From NCBI RefSeq assembly GCF_000711725.1, contig NZ_JONP01000019.1, positions 31,121 to 95,120 on the forward strand: DNA of 64,000 nt, in the 5' to 3' direction. Within the stretch, counting starts at the first letter, position 1. Each line of letters opens with the position of its first letter. The translations under genes and the position numbers were made by a program. Shown in pieces: positions 1 to 8,696 of the stretch. Below the pieces are notes generated by a model. That model saw nothing but the letters and a program-made list of their open reading frames with translations, searched no databases and was not told the origin of the DNA. Source of the DNA: Roseomonas aerilata DSM 19363 (GTDB taxonomy: Bacteria > Pseudomonadota > Alphaproteobacteria > Acetobacterales > Acetobacteraceae).

Positions 1-736
1 GTATTACCCAGTCGCCTTGCCATTTTGCTTCTGCCACCCAGCGCGGGCGCCCAAGACTGCCCAGCCCTGCACATTGGGCCCACATTCGGGGTTCGTCCGA
101 GCCCGCCGGAAGAGCTGCGCGGAGGGCTGCCGCGTAGCGTGGCCAGAGGGTGGGACGCTCATCGGCAGGGAGTGCTTCAAACCGCTTCCGCTTCTTTTTC
201 AGCTTGTCCCAGAACTCCTGGCGGTGCCCTTCAGCAACCACGACGAGTTGCCGCAACCAAGCTAGGTCCCGGTCCAGCACCGCGGGCCCAGGGTTATCCA
301 GACCGGCAGTGTAGCCGCTCAGGAGGGCCTCCTCGATCTGGGCGGCGTCCTGACCAGCAGGGGAAGCTGCCAGAAGGCCGCTTGTGGCCAAGCGGAGGAG
401 GTCCAGGGCATAGGGCATCTCGGCCGCCTCGTCGAAGTCGTTCACGCCCCAGACGAGCCGCCCGTCCGCATCGCGCCAAGTTCCAAAGTTCTCGAGGTGT
501 ATGTCTCCAACCGCAAGCAGGCTGGGCGCGTCGGCCAGCTCCGGCGAGATCTCCAGAACGATCTCAGCCCAGCGCCAGTAGGTGGCTCGGAGAAAGGGGA
601 ACGGTCCTCTCCGCATCTCGGCCCGTTTCTTGGTCAAGTCCTTTGCGACCACCTCGGGGCCGAGCTCGGCTTTGAGGTAGGCCTCGTAGCCGCTCGTCGA
701 TGCCAGTATGTCCACTGTCCTGCTCCGCCGCAGCAT
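1..736 (-). CDS. DUF2252 family protein, C-terminus cut by window edge
   Basis: The minus strand is open from an ATG at 736 down to base 1, about 245 codons, with no stop inside the window, so the C-terminal part is missing. The translation begins MLRRSRTVDILAS. It contains a segment RRGPFPFLRATYWRW near residue 35 followed by VGDIHLENFGTW and WGVNDFDEA, the block arrangement of the DUF2252 family, which is distantly kinase-like with an H-x-x-N and a D-F-D motif. The biochemical role of the family is not established. The gene lies upstream of, and on the same strand as, nothing else visible; the amidohydrolase at 835-2685 reads toward it, leaving a gap of about 100 bases. Composition is less GC-rich than the core genome, so it is probably part of the island. 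Family assignment rests on motif recognition only. Confidence 0.72.
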   Translation of the reverse strand, partial: MLRRSRTVDILASTSGYEAYLKAELGPEVVAKDLTKKRAEMRRGPFPFLRATYWRWAEIVLEISPELADAPSLLAVGDIHLENFGTWRDADGRLVWGVNDFDEAAEMPYALDLLRLATSGLLAASPAGQDAAQIEEALLSGYTAGLDNPGPAVLDRDLAWLRQLVVVAEGHRQEFWDKLKKKRKRFEALPADERPTLWPRYAAALRAALPAGSDEPRMWAQCAGLGSLGRPRWVAEAKWQGDWVI

Positions 737-834
737 AGGGTGGCCTAGTAGGCTGATTGTTCGCAGTCCCCGCAACTGATGCTGCTCTGGCCCATCGAAA
801 TGCTTGAACCGGGCATCCCGACATCCCTGAATCC

Positions 835-2685
835 TCAGGCAGTAGGCGGTGGACTATCCCAGAGCGCGAGCCGTGAGGGATCCAAGTCGCGCTTGCGGTA
901 GAATTCCTCAAGCCTCAGCCGGGTCTTTGGTTTTTGACCATCCGCGACAGCGATGCCAAGGAACCGTGCCGCGTGCCCACCGAGGAAGCCGCGGCGCTGC
1001 ATCGATGTCATGTTGAGCTGTTCGGGCAGCTTGTCTCTCATTGCCCTATAGAAGTCCTTTGCGGCCAGACTGCGGGAAAGCATGACCCAGTCGGTGCCGT
1101 ACATGAGCCTGTCCACGGCTCCAGCGTTGGTTTGCCGGGCCAGGAGATCTCTCACGATCGGCATGATCTGGGCGTCCTGATCCGTGTCCCGTTGGGTTCG
1201 GTGGGCAATGGCATCGTAGTCTGCCAGATCGGCGTAGACATTCGGATACCCTCGCGACAGGAGGCCAACTGCATGGCTTGGCCAGGATGTCGGTGGTCCG
1301 GACTTTCCAAGATGCCAGACGCCGCCGAGGTGACCGAGGTTGAGGCGAATTGACTGCCAGCGCCCGTTGTCGTGGTCGAGCATCTCCTTCCAGAAAGCGG
1401 GCGAACCCCTCCGTCCCGCTTCCGGGGTTGGGTTCTGGCTTTCCGAGGTATGAGCCATGATCGCCACGTCCTCGGCGAGACACCAATCGTAAAGCTCGGC
1501 AAGAGCCCGATCGAGCTTCGTTCCATCAGCATCAAGGCCGCGGAGGCTGGCGGGAAACGGCTCGTTCTTCCACCGGGCAGCATTCCCGGAGGGGTAGAAG
1601 CCCAACACTGGGTAGAGCTTTACGCCTACAAAGCCCTGCTCCTGGACGGCATACTTGACGACGTCCAAGGGCGTCATGCCCCTGGAGCGGGAGGACGCAT
1701 TGGCCTCGTCCCTGACCTGCCGCCAGGGGCAGAATGGTACAAAGGGATGGATGCCATAAGCTTGGCCGGGCGTAGCCGCGATCTCGCCCATGACGTCGAC
1801 CTGATCGGGAAGCGAGCTGACGTTGAGCTGGTCAAGGGGCCCCTCTGTCAGCCACATCGTGAAGTCGATGACCGCGGGTGTGAAGAGGCGGACCTCGCGG
1901 CCGCTGCCATCATCTGGGAGCTGGACCAGCCGCTTTACGAGTTCGGAACGGGAGAGACCCAAGAAGCCACCAAGGCGTAGCACGCCGACTACTTCCTCGG
2001 GCCCCCTCATGATGTCCTCCACGAGTTGACGGATGCTGAAGCGCCGCCGCGTCGGACTGTTATCGAATGTGCGAAGGGAAGGGCGCCCTGTGAGGATGTC
2101 GAGTAATAGCTGGCGCTCTTCCTCAGTCGGCTCCGAAGCGGACCTGAGCTCCGGCCGCGTCACACCCAGGGAGAACAGCTCCCGCCGAACGGCCGATCCC
2201 GGCCGATCATCTAGGTATCGTGGTAGAGCGAACTGTAGCGCGTCGCGTAGAACTTGGTCGTCTGTACGGGTGTCGCTCGGCGAACCTCGATCAGGCTGGG
2301 TCGAGAATGTTCGCGCGCCGCGGGAGCCCCTGAGCCGCGCGAGTTCGGCTGAGGGCGTGAGTGCGGGCAGCCTGAGCATATGGCCGAGAAGCAGCGTTAG
2401 GGCGTTGGACGCTGGGCCAAGGACCGGAGCGTGCTCGATGGCCTCCGGAACATAGATGTGTTGGATGAAGCCAGTGATTGGCAAATCCCGCGCATTGAAG
2501 ACATGGCAATGGACATCGATCGCAGCCAGGGGTGTCGTTGGCTCAGTAGGCGGAGCAACGACGGGGCTGGGAGTGGGGACACACCCTGCCGACAGACCGA
2601 GTGCGGCCAGGATCCTGCTGCTCGAGAGAACATTGCGCCGTGTTGTGGTGCTACCGGCGTGCTTCAAGTCGGCTTGATCGGACAT
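835..2685 (-). CDS. Amidohydrolase-2 family metal-dependent hydrolase, Tat-type lipoprotein
   Basis: The product is 616 aa. The start chosen is ATG at 2685 because GGGGAG sits six bases upstream; an ATG at 2691 would overlap that site. The N-terminus carries a twin arginine (residues 16-17), a hydrophobic stretch and LSAGC with cysteine 35 as a likely lipobox, so the protein is probably exported folded and lipid-anchored. The mature part begins with AIDVHCHVFN, the H-x-H metal site on strand 1 of an amidohydrolase TIM barrel. Later come MAHTSES (metal histidine), YPNVYADLADY and MYGTDWVM (catalytic aspartate), and HAARFLGI near the C-terminus, all typical of the Amidohydro_2 family. The substrate cannot be told from sequence. 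The gene is longer than usual (family members are often 300-400 aa) because of an insertion of about 200 residues after the H-x-H motif. It lies in the island. Confidence 0.8.
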   Translation of the reverse strand: MSDQADLKHAGSTTTRRNVLSSSRILAALGLSAGCVPTPSPVVAPPTEPTTPLAAIDVHCHVFNARDLPITGFIQHIYVPEAIEHAPVLGPASNALTLLLGHMLRLPALTPSAELARLRGSRGARTFSTQPDRGSPSDTRTDDQVLRDALQFALPRYLDDRPGSAVRRELFSLGVTRPELRSASEPTEEERQLLLDILTGRPSLRTFDNSPTRRRFSIRQLVEDIMRGPEEVVGVLRLGGFLGLSRSELVKRLVQLPDDGSGREVRLFTPAVIDFTMWLTEGPLDQLNVSSLPDQVDVMGEIAATPGQAYGIHPFVPFCPWRQVRDEANASSRSRGMTPLDVVKYAVQEQGFVGVKLYPVLGFYPSGNAARWKNEPFPASLRGLDADGTKLDRALAELYDWCLAEDVAIMAHTSESQNPTPEAGRRGSPAFWKEMLDHDNGRWQSIRLNLGHLGGVWHLGKSGPPTSWPSHAVGLLSRGYPNVYADLADYDAIAHRTQRDTDQDAQIMPIVRDLLARQTNAGAVDRLMYGTDWVMLSRSLAAKDFYRAMRDKLPEQLNMTSMQRRGFLGGHAARFLGIAVADGQKPKTRLRLEEFYRKRDLDPSRLALWDSPPPTA

Positions 2686-2831
2686 AGGCATCTCCCCGGC
2701 ACGACGACGGGATGTGAGCAGGATTTCAGTTCTGATGCCACAAAGTTAAGCTGGCGCTGCTCAAGCAGCCTCAGGGTAACCACTGCCGAAAGTACTGAGC
2801 CACCATCTCGGGTCTGACCTCCTATAGAAAG

Positions 2832-2852
2832 CCTCCTGCTTTGGCAGGGAGG
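2832..2852. other. Small hairpin upstream of the secreted-protein gene
   Basis: CCTCCTGC and GCAGGGAGG can pair with one bulged base across a TTTG loop, 45 bases before the start codon at 2897. It could be a 5' leader structure; there is no U-tract, so a terminator is unlikely. Function unknown. Confidence 0.25.
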
Positions 2853-2896
2853 TTGAGCATGTCACTCTGCGTGTTCAGCGGTCCGGGGAGACAAGA

Positions 2897-4249
2897 ATGC
2901 GGCGAACTGCTCTTGCACTGGCGACCGTATTGGGGATCCTCACTGCGTCGGCAGCCTTAGCGCAACCCGCCTCCAAGCCATCCCAGCCTGTAGTCCTGAC
3001 CCCCGATGCCGAGGATGCATTCTCCACCCTTCTGGAGGACCTCCGGCTCTTCCGGGACCGGGTGACCCTGCTCGGCTACGAGTTCAACGCTATCTCGGGG
3101 GCCCACTGTTTCTCGTTCGCGACGCCTAACCCTTACAGCGGGCGTCCTCAGCGGGGGCAGGCAGGGGTGAGACCAGACGGCACTGTCGTTCCCGGTGGGT
3201 CACTGTGCACCCAGTACGAAGCCAACCGGGCGCCGCCTCCGAGAGAGCCCGAACTCCCGATGACCGCTTGGCGCTCGGTGGAGGAAGCGCTGGCCCAGTG
3301 CTCGGACCGGAGTGCAGTTCTTCCGCCCTCACGGGAGAATGACGACGAGGGGATAGCCCCACAGCGCCACATCAAGACGGCGACGAGTGGGCAGGTTGGT
3401 CCTCTGCATTGGCGGATCTGCCGGGGATGGTCAGGCCCCGTCTCTACCGGCACCAGGGTCTCTGCCATGGTGTTCTTCGAGGGTAACCGAGGCCCACCCG
3501 TTCTGACCCGCAGCGTTGAATTCGGGAATGTGGGAGTACCCGTTGAGACCGAGGGGCGTATCGTCGTCCCGATCACGGGTACAGGGAGTTGGCCTGTTCC
3601 CCTCGACTTTGTGGTCTACCGCCAGGGGCTTGAGTGGGCAGCCAGGCCGGAAGGGCATCTCAATGAAGGGCTCAGGCAGCAGCTCCGCTCCATCGACAGC
3701 GGCTCGATCGCCCGCGTGGCCGCCCAGGTGACCTTCTCGCCCGAGACGCGCAGCTTTTCCGCTCAGATCCTGCGTCCAGGAGAGGGACACTGCTGCCCCA
3801 CTGGGGGGCAGGCGAGGGGGCAGCTCGCATGGGAGGGCACGGAGCTCAAGCTGCAACGGGTAGTCGTCGCCCGTATCGGTGTTCCCACCCGGCGCTACGA
3901 CCTCAGAGCGGGGCGGTGGACTGAAATGCCCTTGGGTGACGAGTGGACCCTCGAGGAACACCTCAGCGCTTGTTGGCGTGGTCAGGCGCCTCGAGACATC
4001 GACAACCGGTTTGCGGTTAGGGCCCGCATCTCTCCTGATGGACGCATTGAAAGTCTGGAGCACGACCGCGCACGGCTGGCAGAAACCCGCTTTCCCCGTG
4101 TTGACCGCGTCCCGGCCGAGGCTCGTGAAGCACGGACCTTTAGCTATATCCAGGGTGTGCTAGCCCGCTGTCCTATCCCCAAGGAATACGCTGGCCTGGT
4201 GAATGGTCGGGTTCAGGAAGGGATCCTCCGTGGTCCCGTAGCGCGTTAG
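2897..4249 (+). CDS. Secreted protein of unknown function, 450 aa
   Basis: The ATG at 2897 is preceded by GGGGAG at a suitable distance. Residues 1-22 (MRRTALALATVLGILTASAALA) form a classical Sec signal peptide with an A-L-A cleavage site before QPASK. The mature protein has several cysteines (for example CFSF, LCTQY, QCSD, ICRGW, HCCPT, ACWRG, RCPIP), consistent with disulfide formation in the periplasm or outside. I do not recognise the family. No repeats or membrane segments are visible. It is transcribed divergently from the amidohydrolase. An intergenic stretch of about 490 bases separates it from the transposition genes, so whether it is cargo of the element or belongs to older island DNA is open. 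Confidence 0.7.
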   Translation: MRRTALALATVLGILTASAALAQPASKPSQPVVLTPDAEDAFSTLLEDLRLFRDRVTLLGYEFNAISGAHCFSFATPNPYSGRPQRGQAGVRPDGTVVPGGSLCTQYEANRAPPPREPELPMTAWRSVEEALAQCSDRSAVLPPSRENDDEGIAPQRHIKTATSGQVGPLHWRICRGWSGPVSTGTRVSAMVFFEGNRGPPVLTRSVEFGNVGVPVETEGRIVVPITGTGSWPVPLDFVVYRQGLEWAARPEGHLNEGLRQQLRSIDSGSIARVAAQVTFSPETRSFSAQILRPGEGHCCPTGGQARGQLAWEGTELKLQRVVVARIGVPTRRYDLRAGRWTEMPLGDEWTLEEHLSACWRGQAPRDIDNRFAVRARISPDGRIESLEHDRARLAETRFPRVDRVPAEAREARTFSYIQGVLARCPIPKEYAGLVNGRVQEGILRGPVAR

Positions 4250-4741
4250 GACGGCACGAGGACGAGCCGTGCTCGGCCTGGATGATCCCAGGCTACAGCC
4301 GATGGGCCGCAGCCAACTCCCGGCGTTTGAAAAAAGTGCGGTGGTAGCCCTCTCGGCATTGAGCAACCTCGGTCCGGTCTGGGCGACAGGGGCCACCTTG
4401 CCCAGATAATCTGGACAACCGGGCCGCATTCCGCTATGGGAGCCAAATGTCCTGGCCGATATCCGCAGCGATCTGACATCCGGTGACCTCAAGAGGTCGC
4501 CCGATTGATTCTGTGTGTGGTCACTTGCTGCCCAGGACCTCCATGATCCCGCCCGTTATCCCCTGCCGCACTAGGGTTTTTGCCCATCTGGCGACGGGCA
4601 TCCGTGCGCACCTGTCTGCCCCCCTGGCAGGTGGGCGGGATCATGCTCACCCCGCGATCACGTCGTCCGCAGGCATAGCTCGGCACCCAGCCTGAGCTGC
4701 TGCCCTCCTGGGTGAGGGCGGCCCGTCTCTCTCCGGACCGG
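4250..4741. other. Noncoding stretch before the transposition genes; possible transposon end or promoter region
   Basis: No convincing gene is seen here. Two structures are visible. GACCTC and GAGGTC pair across AA at 4485-4498. A longer inverted repeat has 13-base arms at 4542-4554 and 4633-4645. A Tn7-like element normally has one end just upstream of tnsA, so terminal transposase-binding repeats would be expected here, but I could not identify a clear TGT...ACA pair with the other side. Confidence 0.4.
4542..4645. repeat. Inverted repeat with 13-base arms upstream of tnsA
   Basis: CATGATCCCGCCC at 4542-4554 is the exact reverse complement of the bases at 4633-4645. The 78 bases between them contain smaller pairings (ACGG/CCGT near 4593-4604 and CCTG/CAGG near 4611-4631). 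The structure ends about 97 bases before the chosen tnsA start, where an operator, an attenuator or transposase-binding sites would fit. The exact match is seen directly; the role is inference. Confidence 0.45.
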
Positions 4742-5485
4742 ATGCCTCGCGTGCGCAAACATGTCCTTGGTGCGAAGTCGCTCCTGCAGCGCAAGTGCGC
4801 CAGCTTTCTGCCAATCCAACATCGCTCGCCTAAGGCCGCGCCGCGCGCTGGAGGCAACGCAGAAGCTGTGCCCAAAGCTACACCGACCATGGTGTACTTC
4901 CCCACCTACAAGGGTGGGCACCGCAACGAGCGGTTGAGGCATTATTTTCATGAAGACATGGCGTACCTCCTAGAGGCCGATCCGCAGGTTCTCCGTTGGA
5001 CGACAGAGGTAGAGCCGATCGACGTCCTGCACGACGACAATCAGATGCGGCCGTTTATTCCGAGCATGCGGGCTGTGACCACGCGAGGAGTTCGCATGGT
5101 CAAACTCGCGTGGGGGAAGCGTCAGCCCAAGAGGAGAAGTGCCAAGGCACGTCGGCCTCGGCCGGTCGATGTGGACGGTCTGACCTACGAGTTCCTCATG
5201 GGTGAGGACCTCACCGTTCATCCATGCCTGCCTGCGAGCAAGGAGGTGATCTATCATCGTCCTCGCGAAACTGATCCGGATCTGCCCTGCCTTGCGGCGG
5301 CTGTTTTCTCCGAGAGCAGACCAGTAACCCTGGGTGATCTCCAGGAGCGTCTTGGCCGCAAGGTGGCGGCGTTAGAGGACCTAATTTCCCTTGTGGCCCA
5401 GGGCTTCATCCAGGTGGATTTGAGGTGCAAGGTCGATGCCGGGATGACCGTTCTCGGCTGCCGCACCCAGGGATACCTGTCATGA
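4742..5485 (+). CDS. tnsA: TnsA-like transposition endonuclease subunit, apparently without catalytic residues
   Basis: In Tn7-like systems TnsA cuts the non-transferred strand next to TnsB. The chosen start is ATG at 4742 (MPRVRKHVLG, about 247 aa); GTG 4712 and ATG 4889 are alternatives and none has a strong ribosome site. The region YFPTYKGG ... AYLLEADPQVLRW at about residues 52-86 matches the N-terminal TnsA nuclease fold, and the later VTLGDLQERLG segment resembles the helical C-terminal domain. The expected acidic residue before the YLLE helix reads RHYFHED, and the family's P-D-F motif reads IPSM at about residues 106-109, so the E and D of the E-D-K nuclease centre seem replaced; one lysine (VKLAW) remains. 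The stop codon overlaps the tnsB start as ATGA. Assignment comes from position plus weak fold similarity. Confidence 0.68.
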   Translation: MPRVRKHVLGAKSLLQRKCASFLPIQHRSPKAAPRAGGNAEAVPKATPTMVYFPTYKGGHRNERLRHYFHEDMAYLLEADPQVLRWTTEVEPIDVLHDDNQMRPFIPSMRAVTTRGVRMVKLAWGKRQPKRRSAKARRPRPVDVDGLTYEFLMGEDLTVHPCLPASKEVIYHRPRETDPDLPCLAAAVFSESRPVTLGDLQERLGRKVAALEDLISLVAQGFIQVDLRCKVDAGMTVLGCRTQGYLS

Positions 5486-7599
5486 AAGACTGGCGTACTG
5501 CATCGGTGGGCAACTTCCTCCGCTGGAAAGGTGCCACCTGGGTCATCGATGCAAAGGTCGGGAGCATCCTTCAGCTCACGAATGTAGAGAGCGAGGAAAA
5601 CGCGAAACTCCCGGTCGCCGACTGGATGGATGGCTGCTTTAGCGAGGCGATCAAGATGGTAGAGCATCCCGGGGAGGATCTCCCGGAGGATCGGAAGGAC
5701 ATCTCTGAAGTCACCTTCAGTGCACTACCTCCATCCATGCAGGCAGCCGTTCTCCGGATGCGCCGGTACATCGAGGCCTATGAGAGGCCTCGTGACTTCT
5801 ACCAGACCTACCTGCCGCATCTACCAGAAGACGAGCGGAAGACACCCGACCGGCTCAGTGAGAGCAAGGTAATGCCCCTGCTGCACCATGTCGCCCTGAC
5901 GATCGCCGGTGAGAAAAGGCCACCAGGCTTCTCCACGTTCTGCGGGTGGATGAAGCGTTGGCGCCGTTACCAGGACTGGAGGATGATGGCGCCCCGCTAC
6001 GACAAGCGGGGGTCGGACACTCGAACCATCATCGTTGGCCCCATGAAGAGGATCATCGATGGAGCCATCAAGCGTGTCTGGATGACAAAGGCCCGCAACA
6101 CAAAGGTAGCCGTTTGTGAGAGCGTGGAGCACGCGGTTCTCCGGTACAACGGCAGGCACCCAGACAAGCCAATCGGGGTCAGCAGGCGTCAGATCAATCG
6201 CTACATGTCGGAGAACATTGACCAGTACGAGGAAGCTGTTGCTCGGATCGGCAAGCGTAATGCCGACGACCGCTTCAAGCCTGTCGTCAAGGGACCGGGT
6301 GCGGACTACGTCTTCGAGATCCTTGAGGTCGACCACACTCAGGCAAAGATCGAGGTAATCGACGACGTCACTGGTGAGAACCTCGGTCGTCCCTGGATCA
6401 CAGCATCGCTCTGCCGCCGAAGCCGTATGGTATGCGGCGTGCACCTCCACTTCGACGGCCCGTCCCTCCATGCCGTCATGCAGTGTCTGCGCAACACCAT
6501 GATGCCCAAGGGATTCCTGAAGAAGCTCGTTTCAGGGATCGACTACGACTACCCGTGTGCTGGCACGCCGCTGAAATTTTTCTTCGATCGTGGGACCGAC
6601 TACGACAACGAGCATGTTCAGGAGGTTGGCCTGAACCTGGACATCCGGACGGCCTACGCACCAGGTGAGAACCCAGGGTACAAGGCCTCGATAGAACGCT
6701 TCTTCGGCACCCTGCATGGGCAGGTGGCCTACCCCATAAAGGGGAGCACGCGTCGGGTAAAAAACCGTGTCACTGACAACCGTCCACGGAAGAGCGAAGC
6801 GACAATGCCTTTCTCGGATTTCTACGAGCGCCTTTGGCATTGGGCTACCATGGTCTACGCCAAGGATTTCCATGACGGCCTCAATGATGTCCCGCTAGAT
6901 GTCTGGAATGAGAGCGCTGCCGTTCGGAGCCCGCGGCCCCCGCCATCCAAGCGCAAGCTCGACGACGTCTTGATGCGCACAGTCCGCTGTGAAGCCACCA
7001 GGGAGGGAGTTCAGTACAAGGGACTCATCTGGAACGGGGACCTCATCCGAGACATCGTTCTTCAACCCGGGCCCCGCCATAGGCGTGAGGTCCTCCTTCG
7101 GATCGATGATGGTGATATCTCCAACGCCAAGGTGATCAACCCTGCCACGGGCTTGCTGACTCCCGTGCAGCCTGTCCTCGAACGATACATGCGAGGCACC
7201 AGCATGCACGCGCATGAACTCGTTCTGCGCAGGGTCGCAAAGAAGAAGGAGGGCACACATAGCGAGCGCTCCCTTGTCGAAGCCAAAAAGAGAATGGAGC
7301 TTCAGGCGGCGGCGACTTGGTCGAAGAAGTCCACAGGCTCCAAGGTCCGTGCCCGTCTCGCTAGGCTGGCAGGCATTGGATCGATGGCTCCTAGCGGCGA
7401 CGACCTCGGCAGTCTTGACCCCGTAAAGGGCCTGACCTCAGTAACCGACAAGCGTCGTAAACCCACACCTCAGACAGAGACCCAGGTCGAGCCACAGGCA
7501 TCCCTGGCAGCCTCACCCGTCCCCGAAACAGATCCACCGGCGCCCGCTATGCCGCGAGTTCGACGGTCAGCTCCAGCCATGAAGATGCCAAACACATGA
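5482..7599 (+). CDS. tnsB: TnsB/TniA-type DDE transposase
   Basis: This 705-aa protein is the strand-transfer transposase. The start is ATG 5482, which overlaps the tnsA stop in ATGA; a longer reading from 5425 adds 19 non-conserved residues. The catalytic triad is visible in an rve-type integrase core: D284 in LEVDHTQAK, D369 in FFFDRGTDYDN and E405 in YKASIERFFGT, giving the classic 35-residue D-to-E spacing. Residues 1-270 hold the helical DNA-binding part (QINRYMSEN around 237). The C-terminal third contains a beta-barrel-like region, and the tail is basic and proline-rich, probably for contact with the ATPase. Downstream overlap with tnsC, again ATGA, indicates one coupled operon. Length and layout fit TniA/TnsB; no frameshift or stop is seen, so it should be active. 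Confidence 0.93.
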   Translation: MKDWRTASVGNFLRWKGATWVIDAKVGSILQLTNVESEENAKLPVADWMDGCFSEAIKMVEHPGEDLPEDRKDISEVTFSALPPSMQAAVLRMRRYIEAYERPRDFYQTYLPHLPEDERKTPDRLSESKVMPLLHHVALTIAGEKRPPGFSTFCGWMKRWRRYQDWRMMAPRYDKRGSDTRTIIVGPMKRIIDGAIKRVWMTKARNTKVAVCESVEHAVLRYNGRHPDKPIGVSRRQINRYMSENIDQYEEAVARIGKRNADDRFKPVVKGPGADYVFEILEVDHTQAKIEVIDDVTGENLGRPWITASLCRRSRMVCGVHLHFDGPSLHAVMQCLRNTMMPKGFLKKLVSGIDYDYPCAGTPLKFFFDRGTDYDNEHVQEVGLNLDIRTAYAPGENPGYKASIERFFGTLHGQVAYPIKGSTRRVKNRVTDNRPRKSEATMPFSDFYERLWHWATMVYAKDFHDGLNDVPLDVWNESAAVRSPRPPPSKRKLDDVLMRTVRCEATREGVQYKGLIWNGDLIRDIVLQPGPRHRREVLLRIDDGDISNAKVINPATGLLTPVQPVLERYMRGTSMHAHELVLRRVAKKKEGTHSERSLVEAKKRMELQAAATWSKKSTGSKVRARLARLAGIGSMAPSGDDLGSLDPVKGLTSVTDKRRKPTPQTETQVEPQASLAASPVPETDPPAPAMPRVRRSAPAMKMPNT

Positions 7600-8696
7600 G
7601 CGACGAACTTCCTCCTGCTCCGCGTCCCCTGGATCGAGCGAAGCTCAAGTGGGCTATTGAGGATTTGCGGCGCCTGCGCACACGTTACGGAAAACTGCGT
7701 CTGATCGAGAAGGACATTCTTGATCTGATTAGCCGCAATAACAGGGGGTCGGAGGGACGCGTCAAGCTCCTCCTCGGCGCGTCGCGGACTGGCAAAAGCC
7801 AACTTGTTGAGATGGTGGAATTCCAGTTCCCGGTCAGGCAGAGGGCGAATCAATCCGAGAACGGCGATTTCTCTGATGACATCCCTGTGGTCTGCGTTTC
7901 AGCACGCAATGCAAGCGTGAAGGCACTTGCCGAACGCATCTATCAAAAGATTAGCGGCAGGTCGATTGAGGACGTTCTGGGTCGCCGCTACAACAGAGAC
8001 AACATTGTCGACCAGATCGCACATGTCGCACGTGTTTGTGGGACCAAGCTCATTGCCATTGATGAGGTCCATGAGCTGCTTGAAGGTCGGGCAAGGGAAA
8101 CGCCCCAGAGCGTCGCGCTTTTCGTAAAGGACCTCGTCAACCTCAAGCTCTTTTCGCTCCTGCTCGTTGGAACAGAAGATGCCAGGAGGATTACCGATTC
8201 CAACGTGGAGTTAAAGAAGCGCACACCGCGTGGGCACACCCTGGAAGCTTTTGGCAGGACTGAGACCGACATCGAGGACTGGCTAGACGTGCTGGATGAT
8301 TACGACCGCCACCTTCAAGAAGATGTCTTTGGTCATTCATCTAACTTGACAGACCGCGTGATGGCGGAGGCGCTCCGCGAGGCAAGCGGTGGCGTGGTGG
8401 GCGATGCCGCCGAGCTCATCGAAGCGGCGGCCATTGTGGCGCTGGATGACTGGATCGCGCATGAGGATGACCGCGGTATGGTTCCAGGCATTCGATGGGA
8501 GCACCTGGAGGCCGCATTCGGCAATTGGCTTCTGGTCGAGGGCAAGGCTAATCCGTTCTCACCAAGTGATCGCGCGCGGGTCAAAAGAGCAGCTGCATTG
8601 CCGCCGGTCGAAGCTGCTGCCCCGGAGCCGGAAGGTCCCGCAAGCGGGGTGAGGGGAAGCTCAAACCCCAAGCGCGATGCCAGCTTCCAGAAGTAG
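7596..8696 (+). CDS. tnsC: TnsC/TniB-type AAA ATPase, transposition regulator
   Basis: This 366-aa P-loop ATPase links target selection (TniQ) to the transposase. Walker A is GASRTGKS at residues 61-68 and Walker B is LIAIDEVHE at about 152-160, the IDE form typical of TniB and TnsC. The conserved block LLVGTEDARRI is a sensor-like segment. The N-terminus, PRPLDRAKLKWAIEDLRRLR, is a short helical entry as in TniB. The C-terminal 40 residues are rich in proline, alanine and glutamate and probably disordered. ATG 7596 overlaps the tnsB stop (ATGA). The last 20 bases overlap the start of tniQ. Motifs are intact. Confidence 0.92.
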   Translation: MSDELPPAPRPLDRAKLKWAIEDLRRLRTRYGKLRLIEKDILDLISRNNRGSEGRVKLLLGASRTGKSQLVEMVEFQFPVRQRANQSENGDFSDDIPVVCVSARNASVKALAERIYQKISGRSIEDVLGRRYNRDNIVDQIAHVARVCGTKLIAIDEVHELLEGRARETPQSVALFVKDLVNLKLFSLLLVGTEDARRITDSNVELKKRTPRGHTLEAFGRTETDIEDWLDVLDDYDRHLQEDVFGHSSNLTDRVMAEALREASGGVVGDAAELIEAAAIVALDDWIAHEDDRGMVPGIRWEHLEAAFGNWLLVEGKANPFSPSDRARVKRAAALPPVEAAAPEPEGPASGVRGSSNPKRDASFQK

